Source: Kriegella aquimaris (GTDB lineage: Bacteria; Bacteroidota; Bacteroidia; Flavobacteriales; Flavobacteriaceae). Taken from it: 64,000 nucleotides of DNA. A program made the translations under genes and the position numbers. The notes under the pieces were generated by a model that was given only the letters and a program-made list of their open reading frames with translations, was not told where the DNA came from and searched no databases. The stretch is taken from NCBI RefSeq assembly GCF_900103215.1, contig NZ_FNGV01000002.1, positions 310,001 to 374,000 on the forward strand, read 5' to 3'. Below, one piece after another: positions 19,201 through 27,081 of the stretch (its first letter is position 1; every line of letters begins with the position of its first letter).

Positions 19201-20466
19201 ACCGTTAATGCCGCTCCTAATGCTATTCGGATTGAAGATTCAATAGTAACCAATGTTACCGGGTATTTGGCAAACGATGGAAGTATTTCTTTGCGTATTA
19301 GCGGAGGAGCAACACCATATACCATCACTTGGGCTAGGGCATCGGACGGAGCCATTATGGGAAATGAGAATGAAATTGTCGATTTATCCGCAGATTCGTA
19401 TCAAGTGACGATTTCTGATGCCAATGGTTGTACTCTCCACGAAGCTTATGAAATCATTCAGCCAGATATTGTTGAAGAAACAGTCATGCAACCTACCTGC
19501 GGTGGATACGCTGACGGAAGTATTGTGGTGCTAATTAATCAAGGTAACGGCATGTTTACTTATAGTTGGAATACAGGAGCAACTACCAATAGCATTTTTG
19601 AGTTGGCCCCAGGAAGCTATACGGTGACCATTTCCGGTTTTGGCGATGGTCCCATTACGCGTACTTATGTACTCGAAGACCCTGAACCGATTTCGGTGGA
19701 TTTAGGTCCAGACAGAACATTGTGTGCTGGTCAAGAACTGGTATTGAATGCTATGGTAGCCGATGAAACGGCAATTTATCAATGGACGACCGACAGTGGT
19801 GGTATCATTAGTACTGCCCCGACAATAAATGTATCCGAAACCGGAAATTATTACGTGACCGTACAAACAATCACAGAGTGTTTGGCTTATGACGATATAT
19901 ATGTAGCATCAATAGATGATGAAATCAATGCTGAATTTGCTGTCTCGAGCCAAGTTTTTGTGGGGGAGTCTCTTATCGCTGTCGATATTAGCTATCCTTT
20001 ACCAGAAAGTATACAGTGGGTTGTTCCCGAAGGAGGGCGGATACTAAAGGAAGATAGTGATGAAGTGGAGGTGGTTTTTTCGAAAGTAGGAGAATATGAA
20101 ATTGGTATAATGACCAGTACTGGCGCATGTAGTGCACAAAAGACAAAAAAGATAATTGTTGTTGATAAGGATGAATCGTTAGATAAAGAAATACCACAAA
20201 AAGAGAAGAAGCAAATTGTCGATTTTGTCATACATCCAAATCCAACGAGTGGCAGATTTACTGCCCAAGTTGGCCTTTCTGATAGGGGAGATATAGGTAT
20301 TAAGATTTTTAATTTTGCGAATAATGCCATGGTCGCATCGGAAAAAGGGCAGGGAAAAGAAGCGTATGCGTTTTCTTTCGATATTTCTGGTGTTCCATCA
20401 GGGGTGTATGTTGTTTTACTCGAGACACCTTATGGCAATACGGTAAGAAAAATAGTTATTGTATAA
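16243..20466 (+). CDS. SprB-repeat cell-surface protein with T9SS type A sorting domain
   Basis: 1407-aa secreted protein with a signal peptide in the first 23 residues (FLIFFVMGLAVYEISSQ). From about residue 370 to 1200 it carries repeated SprB-like modules: a Cys/Gly start (ISCTNTNSG, ISCSSEESG, PTCGGYADG), then VSGGVTPYNYQW or VNGGTPPYSYVW, and an end of the SYxVTISDANGC type. The last 80 residues are a T9SS type A C-terminal domain (HPNPTSGRF, then SGVPSGVYVV and RKIVIV). In this family the domain directs passage through the outer-membrane type IX translocon and attachment to the surface. SprB repeats occur in gliding adhesins, but no SprF-like gene follows here. It is the last gene of the secreted-protein run and the only one with a sorting signal. 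Confidence 0.85.
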   Translation: MRKKVKFLIFFVMGLAVYEISSQHRYIIQQNIDVSGNDLGMLAIYDLQAGSNNLFHDRQPSINAVNNYYFTSSSPISFATLSFGSSSAFGSCSNTGGSVNSNITASPCSPPNFSVPPNQCINVGVNYFRFFELPEFNSLNDTSRAIGYCEQQTLKVLNGSCIVFNYAIEYSLDGNFNNKQELLSFDERFESFTFNPADISGLLPNQTITFWIRYIENVSNNGADYSDPVVYDVISCSPSLVPERSAMKNATCLDEADGNITLTFDQDVDPNFRMRYFVYDANANLSFDPEKENPPQSSEQEVLGGLIAVNDGTGYFSGALPVGLGAGVYKIVYQEFFDAGNGADVIVKSGGVTQPFTIEQPSKIDPSATITQAQCNENTAQINFSAIGGNDMDSSGTYSYQYQLNGDGNWITSDSNSQDVPLTLTEQTVKIKAIYSVGDCESEEITLLDKIEAIVPPLTFTNPNHGMVTSSSVSDGVISINYDGGTPNYTFQLSKQNEVISVFETVSNPTIIDNPFSKRVEFRNLSIGTYRITITDKDGSGCSLTTESLGDIVVGTTPLPVLGTEEVIPISCTNTNSGVLSVNVSGGVTPYNYQWTINGIASPAQTTEVPSISLNNLSEPGEYILKVASNGFIDFDDISGYVITTLILDPPVQVLLEKTTITNISCHGAQDGSVLVDASGATTYEYKLDAFDDWQQLNGNIIPITAGGMYDLYLRNSENGCEAVPLIDALLVEEPDPINVLESTNNTATNNGFEGSISLVINGGTPFASALNPYTISWTKEIDANIAIFEDTDLSTPYSIVNLESAIYQATIRDANGCVFLQSFEIIEPGELTATLAQSVFLECNDDDFAELIANVQGGTAPYEFEWFQIMNGNNRVLSENSDIIGNLSDGIYFVRVSDTNGISIDSESINIVQPDALDIVIVRTTDISCSSEESGGASVLVNGGTPPYSYVWSNGATTPNLVDVKAGEYILEVIDSNGCSGEITATVNAAPNAIRIEDSIVTNVTGYLANDGSISLRISGGATPYTITWARASDGAIMGNENEIVDLSADSYQVTISDANGCTLHEAYEIIQPDIVEETVMQPTCGGYADGSIVVLINQGNGMFTYSWNTGATTNSIFELAPGSYTVTISGFGDGPITRTYVLEDPEPISVDLGPDRTLCAGQELVLNAMVADETAIYQWTTDSGGIISTAPTINVSETGNYYVTVQTITECLAYDDIYVASIDDEINAEFAVSSQVFVGESLIAVDISYPLPESIQWVVPEGGRILKEDSDEVEVVFSKVGEYEIGIMTSTGACSAQKTKKIIVVDKDESLDKEIPQKEKKQIVDFVIHPNPTSGRFTAQVGLSDRGDIGIKIFNFANNAMVASEKGQGKEAYAFSFDISGVPSGVYVVLLETPYGNTVRKIVIV

Positions 20467-20688
20467 TACTTATTAAAAGAATCATACTACCCAAATCCCA
20501 TTGACTTTCCTTCTTAAGGGTTCGTTTCTCAAAACTTTAATTTTCAACCAATTAATAGGCGTTGCCCTTTTTAAGCGTTGGATATTTTCACGATATTTGT
20601 ATAAGGCAACATTTATCTTATGCTACAATTTAGAATCGATATTACGGCCCATCTTAGGGCGATGTGGTAAAACACAGCTTGATCGTCA

Positions 20689-20721
20689 TTGTATCACCGA
20701 CCAATGACTTTATAAGTTTTG
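20689..20721 (+). promoter_or_regulatory. possible hppD promoter
   Basis: TTG at 20689-20691 is followed after 21 bases by TATAAGTTTTG (20711-20721), close to the Bacteroidota consensus TTG-N17-23-TANNTTTG with one extra base inside the -7 box. The hppD ATG lies 31 bases downstream. The remaining sequence between 20467 and 20751 shows no credible gene. Confidence 0.35.
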
Positions 20722-20751
20722 TTAATTCTATTGGTTTCAAAAAACACGATT

Positions 20752-21894
20752 ATGTCAATACACGATAAAACATCATTACAATTGCCCAAAGAAAATCTTG
20801 AGGCTAAAGATTTTTTACCCTTATTGGGTACAGACCATGTAGAACTTTATGTCGGCAATGCCAAACAAGCTGCCCATTACTATATGGCGGCATGGGGCTT
20901 TCAACCCTTGGCATATGCGGGTCTTGAAACAGGGCTAAAAGATAGGGTGTCCTATGTGGTGCAACAAGATAAAATCAGATTGGTGCTTACCTCTCCCCTA
21001 AAGTCGGGCGGAGAGATCAATAAACATATCGATGCCCATGGCGATGGCGTAAAAGCAATCGCACTTTGGGTCGATGATGCCACCATAAGTTATGATGAAA
21101 CCGTTAGTAGAGGGGCGGAAAGCTATTTCGCGCCCAAAACACTAAAAGATGCCGAAGGTGAAGTTGTGCTGTCGGGCATACATACCTATGGTGAAACGGT
21201 TCATGTGTTTGTGGAACGACGAAATTATAACGGCGTCTTTATGCCCGGTTATCGGGCATGGCAACCGTTATACAGACCCGAAGATGTAGGCCTAAAATAT
21301 ATTGACCATATGGTGGGCAATGTAGGCTGGAACGAAATGGACAAATGGTGCCAGTTTTATGCCAAGGTCATGGGTTTTGCACAATTGGTGTCTTTTGACG
21401 ACAAAGATATTTCGACGGAATATACCGCCTTGATGAGCAAAGTGATGAGCAACGGAAACGGAAGGATCAAATTTCCCATCAACGAACCGGCCGACGGTAA
21501 AAAAAAGTCACAGATCGAAGAGTACATTGAGTTCTACAATGGAGCCGGGGTTCAGCACATGGCTTTGGCCACCGATAATATTATAGAAACAGTTACGGCA
21601 CTTAGAAATCGGGGAGTCGAATTTTTAACAGTGCCTGTTAGCTATTATGAAGATGTACTTGATAGGGTCGGCGAAATCGATGAAGATTTGGCCCCCTTAA
21701 AAGAGTTGGGCATACTAATCGATAGAGATGATGAAGGGTACCTGCTCCAGATTTTTACAAAGCCTATTTTAGATCGTCCTACGATGTTCATCGAGATTAT
21801 TCAGCGAAAGGGAGCAAAATCTTTCGGAAAAGGAAATTTCAAAGCTCTTTTTGAGGCCATCGAACGGGAGCAAGCATCTAGGGGAACGCTCTAA
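20752..21894 (+). CDS. hppD: 4-hydroxyphenylpyruvate dioxygenase
   Basis: Fe(II)-dependent enzyme converting 4-hydroxyphenylpyruvate to homogentisate in tyrosine breakdown; cytoplasmic, 380 aa, normal length. Two vicinal-oxygen-chelate halves are visible, starting at DHVELYVGNA (residue about 29) and YIDHMVGNVG. The three iron ligands are H186 (YIDHMVG), H269 (GVQHMALATD) and E348 (MFIEIIQRKG), and the C-terminal QRKGAKSFGKGNFKALFEA is typical. ATG 20752 is preferred over an in-frame upstream start at 20719, because homologues begin close to this point. Homogentisate dioxygenase, the usual partner, is not found in the window; the upstream 20 kb is the secreted-protein run. Tryptophan dioxygenase lies 1.1 kb downstream, so aromatic amino-acid catabolism is loosely clustered here. 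Confidence 0.95.
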   Translation: MSIHDKTSLQLPKENLEAKDFLPLLGTDHVELYVGNAKQAAHYYMAAWGFQPLAYAGLETGLKDRVSYVVQQDKIRLVLTSPLKSGGEINKHIDAHGDGVKAIALWVDDATISYDETVSRGAESYFAPKTLKDAEGEVVLSGIHTYGETVHVFVERRNYNGVFMPGYRAWQPLYRPEDVGLKYIDHMVGNVGWNEMDKWCQFYAKVMGFAQLVSFDDKDISTEYTALMSKVMSNGNGRIKFPINEPADGKKKSQIEEYIEFYNGAGVQHMALATDNIIETVTALRNRGVEFLTVPVSYYEDVLDRVGEIDEDLAPLKELGILIDRDDEGYLLQIFTKPILDRPTMFIEIIQRKGAKSFGKGNFKALFEAIEREQASRGTL

Positions 21895-22005
21895 AACGGG
21901 CTGATTTTCTTAACTTTTTTGGCAATTTGGGGGCCGAAGCATAAATAACTGTTAAGAGAATAGTTAAAGTACGTTAAAACAGTTTTATGCACGCCTAGTA
22001 TGTAT

Positions 22006-22013
22006 TAAATTTG
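22006..22013 (+). promoter_or_regulatory. -7 promoter box of candidate small RNA
   Basis: TAAATTTG matches the Bacteroidota -7 consensus TANNTTTG exactly. Transcription would begin about five bases downstream, at the foot of a stable hairpin. A T-rich element (TTTT at 21983-21986) sits near the expected -33 position but is not a TTG. Confidence 0.45.
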
Positions 22014-22018
22014 TTCTC

Positions 22019-22121
22019 GTAAGGGGTGGTTCCCTTACAACTTTAAGTATTGGTTTTTCATAATTTAAAGTTTGGTTGGTTATTTAGGAAAAGCCCTGAC
22101 AATAGCGTCAGGGCTTTTTTT
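22019..22121 (+). ncRNA. candidate small RNA of about 100 nt
   Basis: An intergenic transcript unit is suggested by an exact -7 box just upstream, a 5' hairpin GTAAGGG/CCCTTAC (22019-22025 with 22032-22038, six-base loop), an unstructured U-rich middle and a strong intrinsic terminator ending at 22121. No open reading frame of useful length lies inside. It could instead be a long 3' trailer of hppD, but the separate promoter box and the 190-base distance favour an independent RNA. No known RNA family was recognised. Confidence 0.4.
22092..22121 (+). terminator. strong intrinsic terminator
   Basis: AGCCCTGAC (22092-22100) pairs perfectly with GTCAGGGCT (22107-22115) around a six-base loop, followed by a run of seven T. 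It ends the candidate small RNA and/or hppD readthrough, and isolates the downstream DUF3108 operon. Confidence 0.85.
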
Positions 22122-22189
22122 ATACAATACTTTGGAACAAATTTTGTTTAAGTAGTTGTCAGATACCTCCTGCTTTCAAGTTCATTTAG

Positions 22190-22197
22190 TAATTTTG
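22190..22197 (+). promoter_or_regulatory. -7 promoter box for the DUF3108-kynA-M23-pgi operon
   Basis: TAATTTTG fits TANNTTTG exactly and lies 17 bases before the ATG at 22214, giving a leader of about 10 bases. No good TTG is found at the correct spacing, so the -33 element is unclear. Confidence 0.45.
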
Positions 22198-22213
22198 TTT
22201 TAAGGCTTCGATT

Positions 22214-22993
22214 ATGAGAAGAATTTTTGTACTGTTTTTTTTGTCCATAGGGCTGTGTTCCAACGCCCAAAACAATGATTCTGCTTTTAAACCGGGCGAA
22301 TGGCTGAAATTCCGATTGCATTACGGTTGGTTGAATGCCAGTTATGCCACACTTCAAGTAAATTCTAAGCATGTTGACGGTGTTCCCGTGTATCATGTGG
22401 TGGGCAGGGGCGAAACCACAGGCTTTGCAAGCGTTTTTTTTAAGGTAGATGATACCTACGAAAGTTATTTCGGAAAAGAAGATGGCAAACCCTATCGCTT
22501 TGTACGCAAAATCGACGAGGGGGGTTATAAGAAAGATTATGATATTGTTTTTGATCATCAGAACGACACAGCGGTGTTGAATGATAAAAAGAATAAAAAA
22601 AAGATTAATTTTACACTTCAAGACAGTATTCAAGACCTGATTTCCGCTTTTTATTACTTGAGAAACAATTATAACCCCGAAGATTTGGTCAAAGGGGAGG
22701 ATATAAAGCTGAAAATGTTGTACGACGATGATGGAATTTTCAACTTCAAGCTCAAATACCTGGGCAACGAGGTACTAAGAACCAAATATGGCAAAGTAGA
22801 ATGCTATAAATTTAGACCACTGGTGCAGTCGGGAAGGGTTTTTAAGGAAAAGGAAAGTCTCTCATTGTGGGTTTCTGCCGATAAGAATAGAATTCCTATC
22901 CGTATAAAGGCAGATTTGGCGGTTGGGGCGATAAAAGCAGATCTTGATGGCTATAACGGACTGAAACATCAGTTTAAAATAATCATGGACTAA
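22214..22993 (+). CDS. DUF3108 domain-containing periplasmic protein
   Basis: 259-aa exported protein with a signal peptide (MRRIFVLFFLSIGLCSNAQ). The body matches the DUF3108 pattern: FKPGEWLKFRLHYGW near the mature N-terminus, then a VPVYHVVGRGET strand, the DDTYESYF motif, and a C-terminal LWVSADKNRIPIRIKA segment. The family has no proven function; it is periplasmic and beta-rich, and is often found next to kynA and an M23 peptidase in Flavobacteriia. It is the first gene of a tight operon, with 8 bases to kynA. An envelope role is likely but not shown. Confidence 0.8.
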   Translation: MRRIFVLFFLSIGLCSNAQNNDSAFKPGEWLKFRLHYGWLNASYATLQVNSKHVDGVPVYHVVGRGETTGFASVFFKVDDTYESYFGKEDGKPYRFVRKIDEGGYKKDYDIVFDHQNDTAVLNDKKNKKKINFTLQDSIQDLISAFYYLRNNYNPEDLVKGEDIKLKMLYDDDGIFNFKLKYLGNEVLRTKYGKVECYKFRPLVQSGRVFKEKESLSLWVSADKNRIPIRIKADLAVGAIKADLDGYNGLKHQFKIIMD

Positions 22994-23001
22994 CCATTCG
23001 C

Positions 23002-23970
23002 ATGAAGGACAAAGCGCGTATCGATTCCCAAATTTCCAAACTCGAAGAAAAATATAAAGACTCCGGCCAAGATTTAAGCTCGTATTTAGACGGCCTGCTC
23101 TATCAGCGTTATCTTACTTATTGGGATTATATTCATTTAGATACCTTGTTGAGCCTTCAGGTTCCCAGAACCTATTTTCCCGATGAGGAAATTTTTATCA
23201 TGTACCACCAGATTACCGAGCTTTACTTTAAGCTGATATTGCACGAACAAAAGCAACTGGTAGATGATAAGTCGCAAAGAGTCGAATTTTTTATCGAAAA
23301 GGCGCGAAGAATAAATAGTTACTTTAAGGCACTCATTTCATCCTTTAGTATCATGATTAAGGGTATGGAGCGCGAACAATTTCTACAATATAGAATGGCC
23401 TTGTTGCCGGCTAGCGGATTTCAATCGGCCCAATACAGAATGATCGAGATCTATGCCACGCCTTTAGAGAATTTGGTGCACCATACCGAACGCAATATGT
23501 TTTCATCTGAAAACGCGGTAGAGGAGCTATATGAGCATGCGTATTGGAAAAAGGGTGCCACCGATCTTACCACAGGTGAGAAGACATTGACCCTAAAGCA
23601 ATTTGAGTACAGATATACCCCGCGCCTTATACGTATTGCCAAGCAAGTAGAGAACAGTACTATTTATGATAAATACAGGCAATTACCGGAGAAAAAGCGA
23701 CATAATAAAGAGCTCGTTGAAGCGTTAAAGACTTTAGATATGAATGCAAATGTAAACTGGCCATTGATGCATATGGGTTCTGCCCATAGGTATTTGGGTA
23801 AAGAGGCCGGGGAGATAGAAGCTACAGGAGGCACCAATTGGAAGGAATATCTTCCGCCAAGTTTTCAAAAAATTGTATTTTTTCCGGAGTTGTATACAAA
23901 ACAAGAGTTAAATAATTGGGGAAAACAGTGGGTAGACCATATCTTTAACCCCGATAAAATAAGAGAATAG
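23002..23970 (+). CDS. kynA: tryptophan 2,3-dioxygenase family protein
   Basis: Haem enzyme opening the indole ring of L-tryptophan to N-formylkynurenine, the first step of the kynurenine pathway; cytoplasmic and all-helical, 322 aa. Visible family motifs are LTYWDYIHLDTLLSLQ, DEEIFIMYHQITELYFKL (substrate side), the haem-propionate region MALLPASGFQSAQYRMIE, and WPLMHMGSAHRYLG near the C-terminus, which holds the proximal haem histidine. The protein is slightly longer than the bacterial minimum but normal for Bacteroidota. It starts 8 bases after DUF3108 and ends 2 bases before the M23 gene, so it is translated from one operon. No kynurenine formamidase or kynureninase is in the window. Confidence 0.92.
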   Translation: MKDKARIDSQISKLEEKYKDSGQDLSSYLDGLLYQRYLTYWDYIHLDTLLSLQVPRTYFPDEEIFIMYHQITELYFKLILHEQKQLVDDKSQRVEFFIEKARRINSYFKALISSFSIMIKGMEREQFLQYRMALLPASGFQSAQYRMIEIYATPLENLVHHTERNMFSSENAVEELYEHAYWKKGATDLTTGEKTLTLKQFEYRYTPRLIRIAKQVENSTIYDKYRQLPEKKRHNKELVEALKTLDMNANVNWPLMHMGSAHRYLGKEAGEIEATGGTNWKEYLPPSFQKIVFFPELYTKQELNNWGKQWVDHIFNPDKIRE

Positions 23971-23972
23971 CA

Positions 23973-25262
23973 ATGCGTAAAATTTGGTGTTTATTGTCCA
24001 TTTTAGTAGTATCAGTATCTTGTTATGACAAAAAACCAAAGGACGAGGAAGTAAGGAATAATCTGGTCGAGGTCGAAACAATTGAAAAACCTGTGGTCGT
24101 AAAACAGTTTGGCTTTAATTTCGAAGATTTTAAGGTGAAACACGATACGGTTAGAAAAGGAGACAGTTTCGGTCAATTGATGTTGGAAAATAAGGTTGAT
24201 TATCCTAAAATTGCTAAACTCTCTCAAGACTTCAAAGACACTTTCGATGTTCGAAAAATTCAATTGGGCAAACCCTATCTTATATTAAAGTCCAAAGATA
24301 CTACCGAAACGGCGGAAGTTTTTATCTATCAAAATGATCCCATCAATTATACGGTAGTAGATTTCAGGGATAGTGTTGTGGCCTACAAAAAGAGTAAAGA
24401 AGTGAAATATGTGGAGCGTGAAGCTTCAGGTATAATTGAAACTTCATTGTCAGAGGCCATTTTGGACCAGGGTATTGATTATAATATTACCAATAAACTT
24501 TCCGAAGTATACGCATGGACCATTGACTTTTTTCGTTTGCAAAAAGGAGACAAGTTCAAGGTCATTTATAAAGAAAAGTACATTAATGATACTATTTATG
24601 CGGGTGCAGGGCCTATAGAATCAGCTTATTTTGAGCATAATGGTAGACCCATATATGCTTTTGCCTATGAAAATGATTCGCTCAAAAGTATGATCGATTA
24701 TTTTGATGAAGAGGCGAACAATCTTAGAAGAACTTTTCTAAGGGCACCGGTTCAGTTCAGTAGAATCTCATCGCGCTACAACCTAAAGAGAAGAATACGG
24801 TATTATGGCAATAAAGTAAGGCCACACCGTGGAACAGATTACGCCGCTCCCGTCGGAACGCCCATTATGGCAACTGCCGATGGTACGGTAACCGAATCTA
24901 CACGAAAAGGCGGTAATGGCAAATATGTAAAAATACGGCATAATGGCACCTATAGTACCCAGTATTTGCACATGCAGAAGCAAAAAGTACGTAGAGGTGA
25001 TTTTGTGCGTCAGGGTGATATTATCGGATGGATCGGTATGACCGGGAACACCAGCGGACCCCATGTATGCTATCGTTTTTGGAGGAATGGGAGCCAAGTA
25101 GATCCGTTGCGCGAGGAGTTGCCTTTGGCAGAACCACTTGATGAAGCGTTACGCCCCGATTATTTTGCCTATATTAATCCAAAGAAAACACAATTGGATT
25201 GTATCGTTTATCCAGAAAAACTGGATGATGAAAGTGAAGAACTACTAACATTGAATCAATAA
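23973..25262 (+). CDS. M23 family peptidase lipoprotein (peptidoglycan hydrolase)
   Basis: 429-aa lipoprotein: signal [17 protein letters not shown] with lipobox VSVSC, so lipid-anchored in the periplasm. Residues about 40-250 form a LysM-like/Csd3-like N-terminal part ([13 protein letters not shown]). The LytM/M23 domain is at about 265-390, with H285 and D289 (HRGTD, the zinc-binding HxxxD), YLHMQ, and GPHVCYRFW. The last motif normally reads HxH; here it is H364-V-C366, so a cysteine stands where a zinc histidine is expected. As I recall, this substitution is common in Flavobacteriia, so the protein may still be active. It likely cuts peptide crosslinks for wall growth or division. It sits 2 bases after kynA and 1 base before pgi. 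Confidence 0.85.
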   Translation: MRKIWCLLSILVVSVSCYDKKPKDEEVRNNLVEVETIEKPVVVKQFGFNFEDFKVKHDTVRKGDSFGQLMLENKVDYPKIAKLSQDFKDTFDVRKIQLGKPYLILKSKDTTETAEVFIYQNDPINYTVVDFRDSVVAYKKSKEVKYVEREASGIIETSLSEAILDQGIDYNITNKLSEVYAWTIDFFRLQKGDKFKVIYKEKYINDTIYAGAGPIESAYFEHNGRPIYAFAYENDSLKSMIDYFDEEANNLRRTFLRAPVQFSRISSRYNLKRRIRYYGNKVRPHRGTDYAAPVGTPIMATADGTVTESTRKGGNGKYVKIRHNGTYSTQYLHMQKQKVRRGDFVRQGDIIGWIGMTGNTSGPHVCYRFWRNGSQVDPLREELPLAEPLDEALRPDYFAYINPKKTQLDCIVYPEKLDDESEELLTLNQ

Positions 25263-25263
25263 A

Positions 25264-26901
25264 ATGTCACTGCAGAACACTGACCCTACTACTACTGAAG
25301 CTTGGAAAAAATTAGAACGACATTATAAAGAAACAAAAGACGTCCATCTAAAGGAGCTATTTGCCGCAGATGCAAAAAGAGCTACTAATTTTAGCGTACG
25401 ATGGAATGATTTTTTGGTCGATTTTTCGAAAAATCGAATTTCAAAAGAAACCTTACAACTACTGTTACAACTAGCCGATGAGGTTAAGTTGAAAGAGGCT
25501 ATCAAAGCTTATTTTGGAGGTGACCTTATCAACCAGACCGAAGGTCGTGCCGTACTTCATACGGCGCTTCGCGGCAAAAAAACCGATACGGTTTTAGTCG
25601 ATGGTGAAAATGTGATGCCCGAGATATATGAGGTTAAAGAGAAGATAAAGAAGTTTACCGATGCCGTAATATCAGGAGACAAAAAGGGGTATACCGGCAA
25701 GCCCTTTACCACAATTGTCAATATTGGTATTGGAGGTTCAGATTTGGGACCTGCCATGGTGACCGAAGCCCTGAAATTTTATAAGAATCAGTTTAAGACC
25801 TATTTCGTAAGCAATGTTGATGGCGACCATGTTCATGAAATTTTAAGGGAACTCGATCCTGAGACTACGCTTTTCGTTGTGGTATCAAAGACATTTACTA
25901 CGCAAGAAACCTTGAGTAATGCAACGACCATTAAAAAATGGTTCTTAAAACACGGAACACAACAAGATATAGCCAAACATTTTGCCGCTGTATCGACGAA
26001 TACCGAGAAAATAGCGGAGTTTGGTATAGACGCAGAAAATGTATTCCCAATGTGGGATTGGGTCGGAGGCCGATTTTCGCTATGGAGCGCTGTTGGTCTT
26101 TCCATTGCCTTGGCGGTGGGGTTTGAAAATTTCGATGCCCTTTTGACTGGTGCCAATGAAATGGACGAGCATTTTAAATCGGAAGATTTAGACCAAAATA
26201 TACCGGTAATACTGGCTTTATTAAGTGTGTGGTATAATAATTTTTACGGTGCGGAGACCGAAGCCATTATACCTTATGCCCAATACTTGAGTAGGTTCTC
26301 TGCATATTTGCAGCAGGGCATTATGGAAAGTAATGGTAAAAGTGTCGATAGAAATGGTAACCCCGTGACCTATCAAACGGGTACAATTATTTGGGGCGAG
26401 CCCGGTACGAATTCACAACACGCATTCTTTCAACTGATACATCAGGGCACAAAACTGATTCCAGTAGACTTTATTGGGTTCAAAAAATCACTTTATGGCG
26501 ATGATGATCATCACAACAAATTGATGGCCAATTTCTTTGCTCAGACCGAAGCACTAATGAACGGGAAGACCGAAGAGCAGGTGCGTGAAGAGCTTGAGGG
26601 CAAATTGCTTTCCGAAGCCGAGCTAGCCAAATTGCTGCCATTTAAAGTATTTGCGGGCAACAAGCCTACCAATACCATGCTGATCGATAAACTTACGCCA
26701 AAGAGTTTGGGCAGTTTGATTGCACTTTATGAGCATAAAATATTCGTGCAAGGGGTAATCTGGAATATTTTCAGCTACGACCAATGGGGCGTTGAACTGG
26801 GTAAGCAGTTGGCAGGTGCAATTTTAGGAGACATTGAAAATTCCGAAATCTCTAGTCATGATGCCTCTACATTACAACTTCTTCAAGATTTTAAGAAGTG
26901 A
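25264..26901 (+). CDS. pgi: glucose-6-phosphate isomerase
   Basis: Interconverts glucose 6-phosphate and fructose 6-phosphate in glycolysis and gluconeogenesis; cytoplasmic, 545 aa, the usual length for the long bacterial/eukaryotic-type enzyme. The signature motifs are all present: [11 protein letters not shown] for phosphate binding (residues about 158-168), [26 protein letters not shown] (PGI signature region), [25 protein letters not shown] with the catalytic His, and [18 protein letters not shown] near the end with the catalytic Lys. It is the last gene of the DUF3108-kynA-M23-pgi run, and the ATG follows the previous stop by one base. The grouping has no obvious pathway logic. Confidence 0.97.
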   Translation: MSLQNTDPTTTEAWKKLERHYKETKDVHLKELFAADAKRATNFSVRWNDFLVDFSKNRISKETLQLLLQLADEVKLKEAIKAYFGGDLINQTEGRAVLHTALRGKKTDTVLVDGENVMPEIYEVKEKIKKFTDAVISGDKKGYTGKPFTTIVNIGIGGSDLGPAMVTEALKFYKNQFKTYFVSNVDGDHVHEILRELDPETTLFVVVSKTFTTQETLSNATTIKKWFLKHGTQQDIAKHFAAVSTNTEKIAEFGIDAENVFPMWDWVGGRFSLWSAVGLSIALAVGFENFDALLTGANEMDEHFKSEDLDQNIPVILALLSVWYNNFYGAETEAIIPYAQYLSRFSAYLQQGIMESNGKSVDRNGNPVTYQTGTIIWGEPGTNSQHAFFQLIHQGTKLIPVDFIGFKKSLYGDDDHHNKLMANFFAQTEALMNGKTEEQVREELEGKLLSEAELAKLLPFKVFAGNKPTNTMLIDKLTPKSLGSLIALYEHKIFVQGVIWNIFSYDQWGVELGKQLAGAILGDIENSEISSHDASTLQLLQDFKK

Positions 26902-27081
26902 TTTAGCGTTTTCCTTTTTCTTCATAAAGTATGATAACTTCTTTTTTTTAGATGCTTTTCTTTAGGTGTAAAGTGTTAATTTTGAGACAGCTAATTTAAC
27001 AAATTTAACATTTTCTTAATCTAAATGTGGTGTATTTGCGGCACATTTGCATCTCTTTAAGAAACCCTAAACTAAAAAATA

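Noticed and set aside
16243-20466. SprB gliding adhesin itself
   Set aside because: The protein is only 1407 aa with a type A sorting domain and no SprF-like gene after it; it is a SprB-repeat protein but not the very large SprB of gliding motility.
20501-20707. Open frame of 68 codons before hppD
   Set aside because: It has no signal peptide or domain, Cys/Arg/Leu-rich random composition and no promoter; it looks like chance reading of an intergenic region.
26877-26899. ACTTCTT/AAGAAGT hairpin at the end of pgi as terminator
   Set aside because: The stem is only 7 bp and AT-rich and lies inside the coding region with no immediate T run; a T-rich stretch follows later but support is weak.
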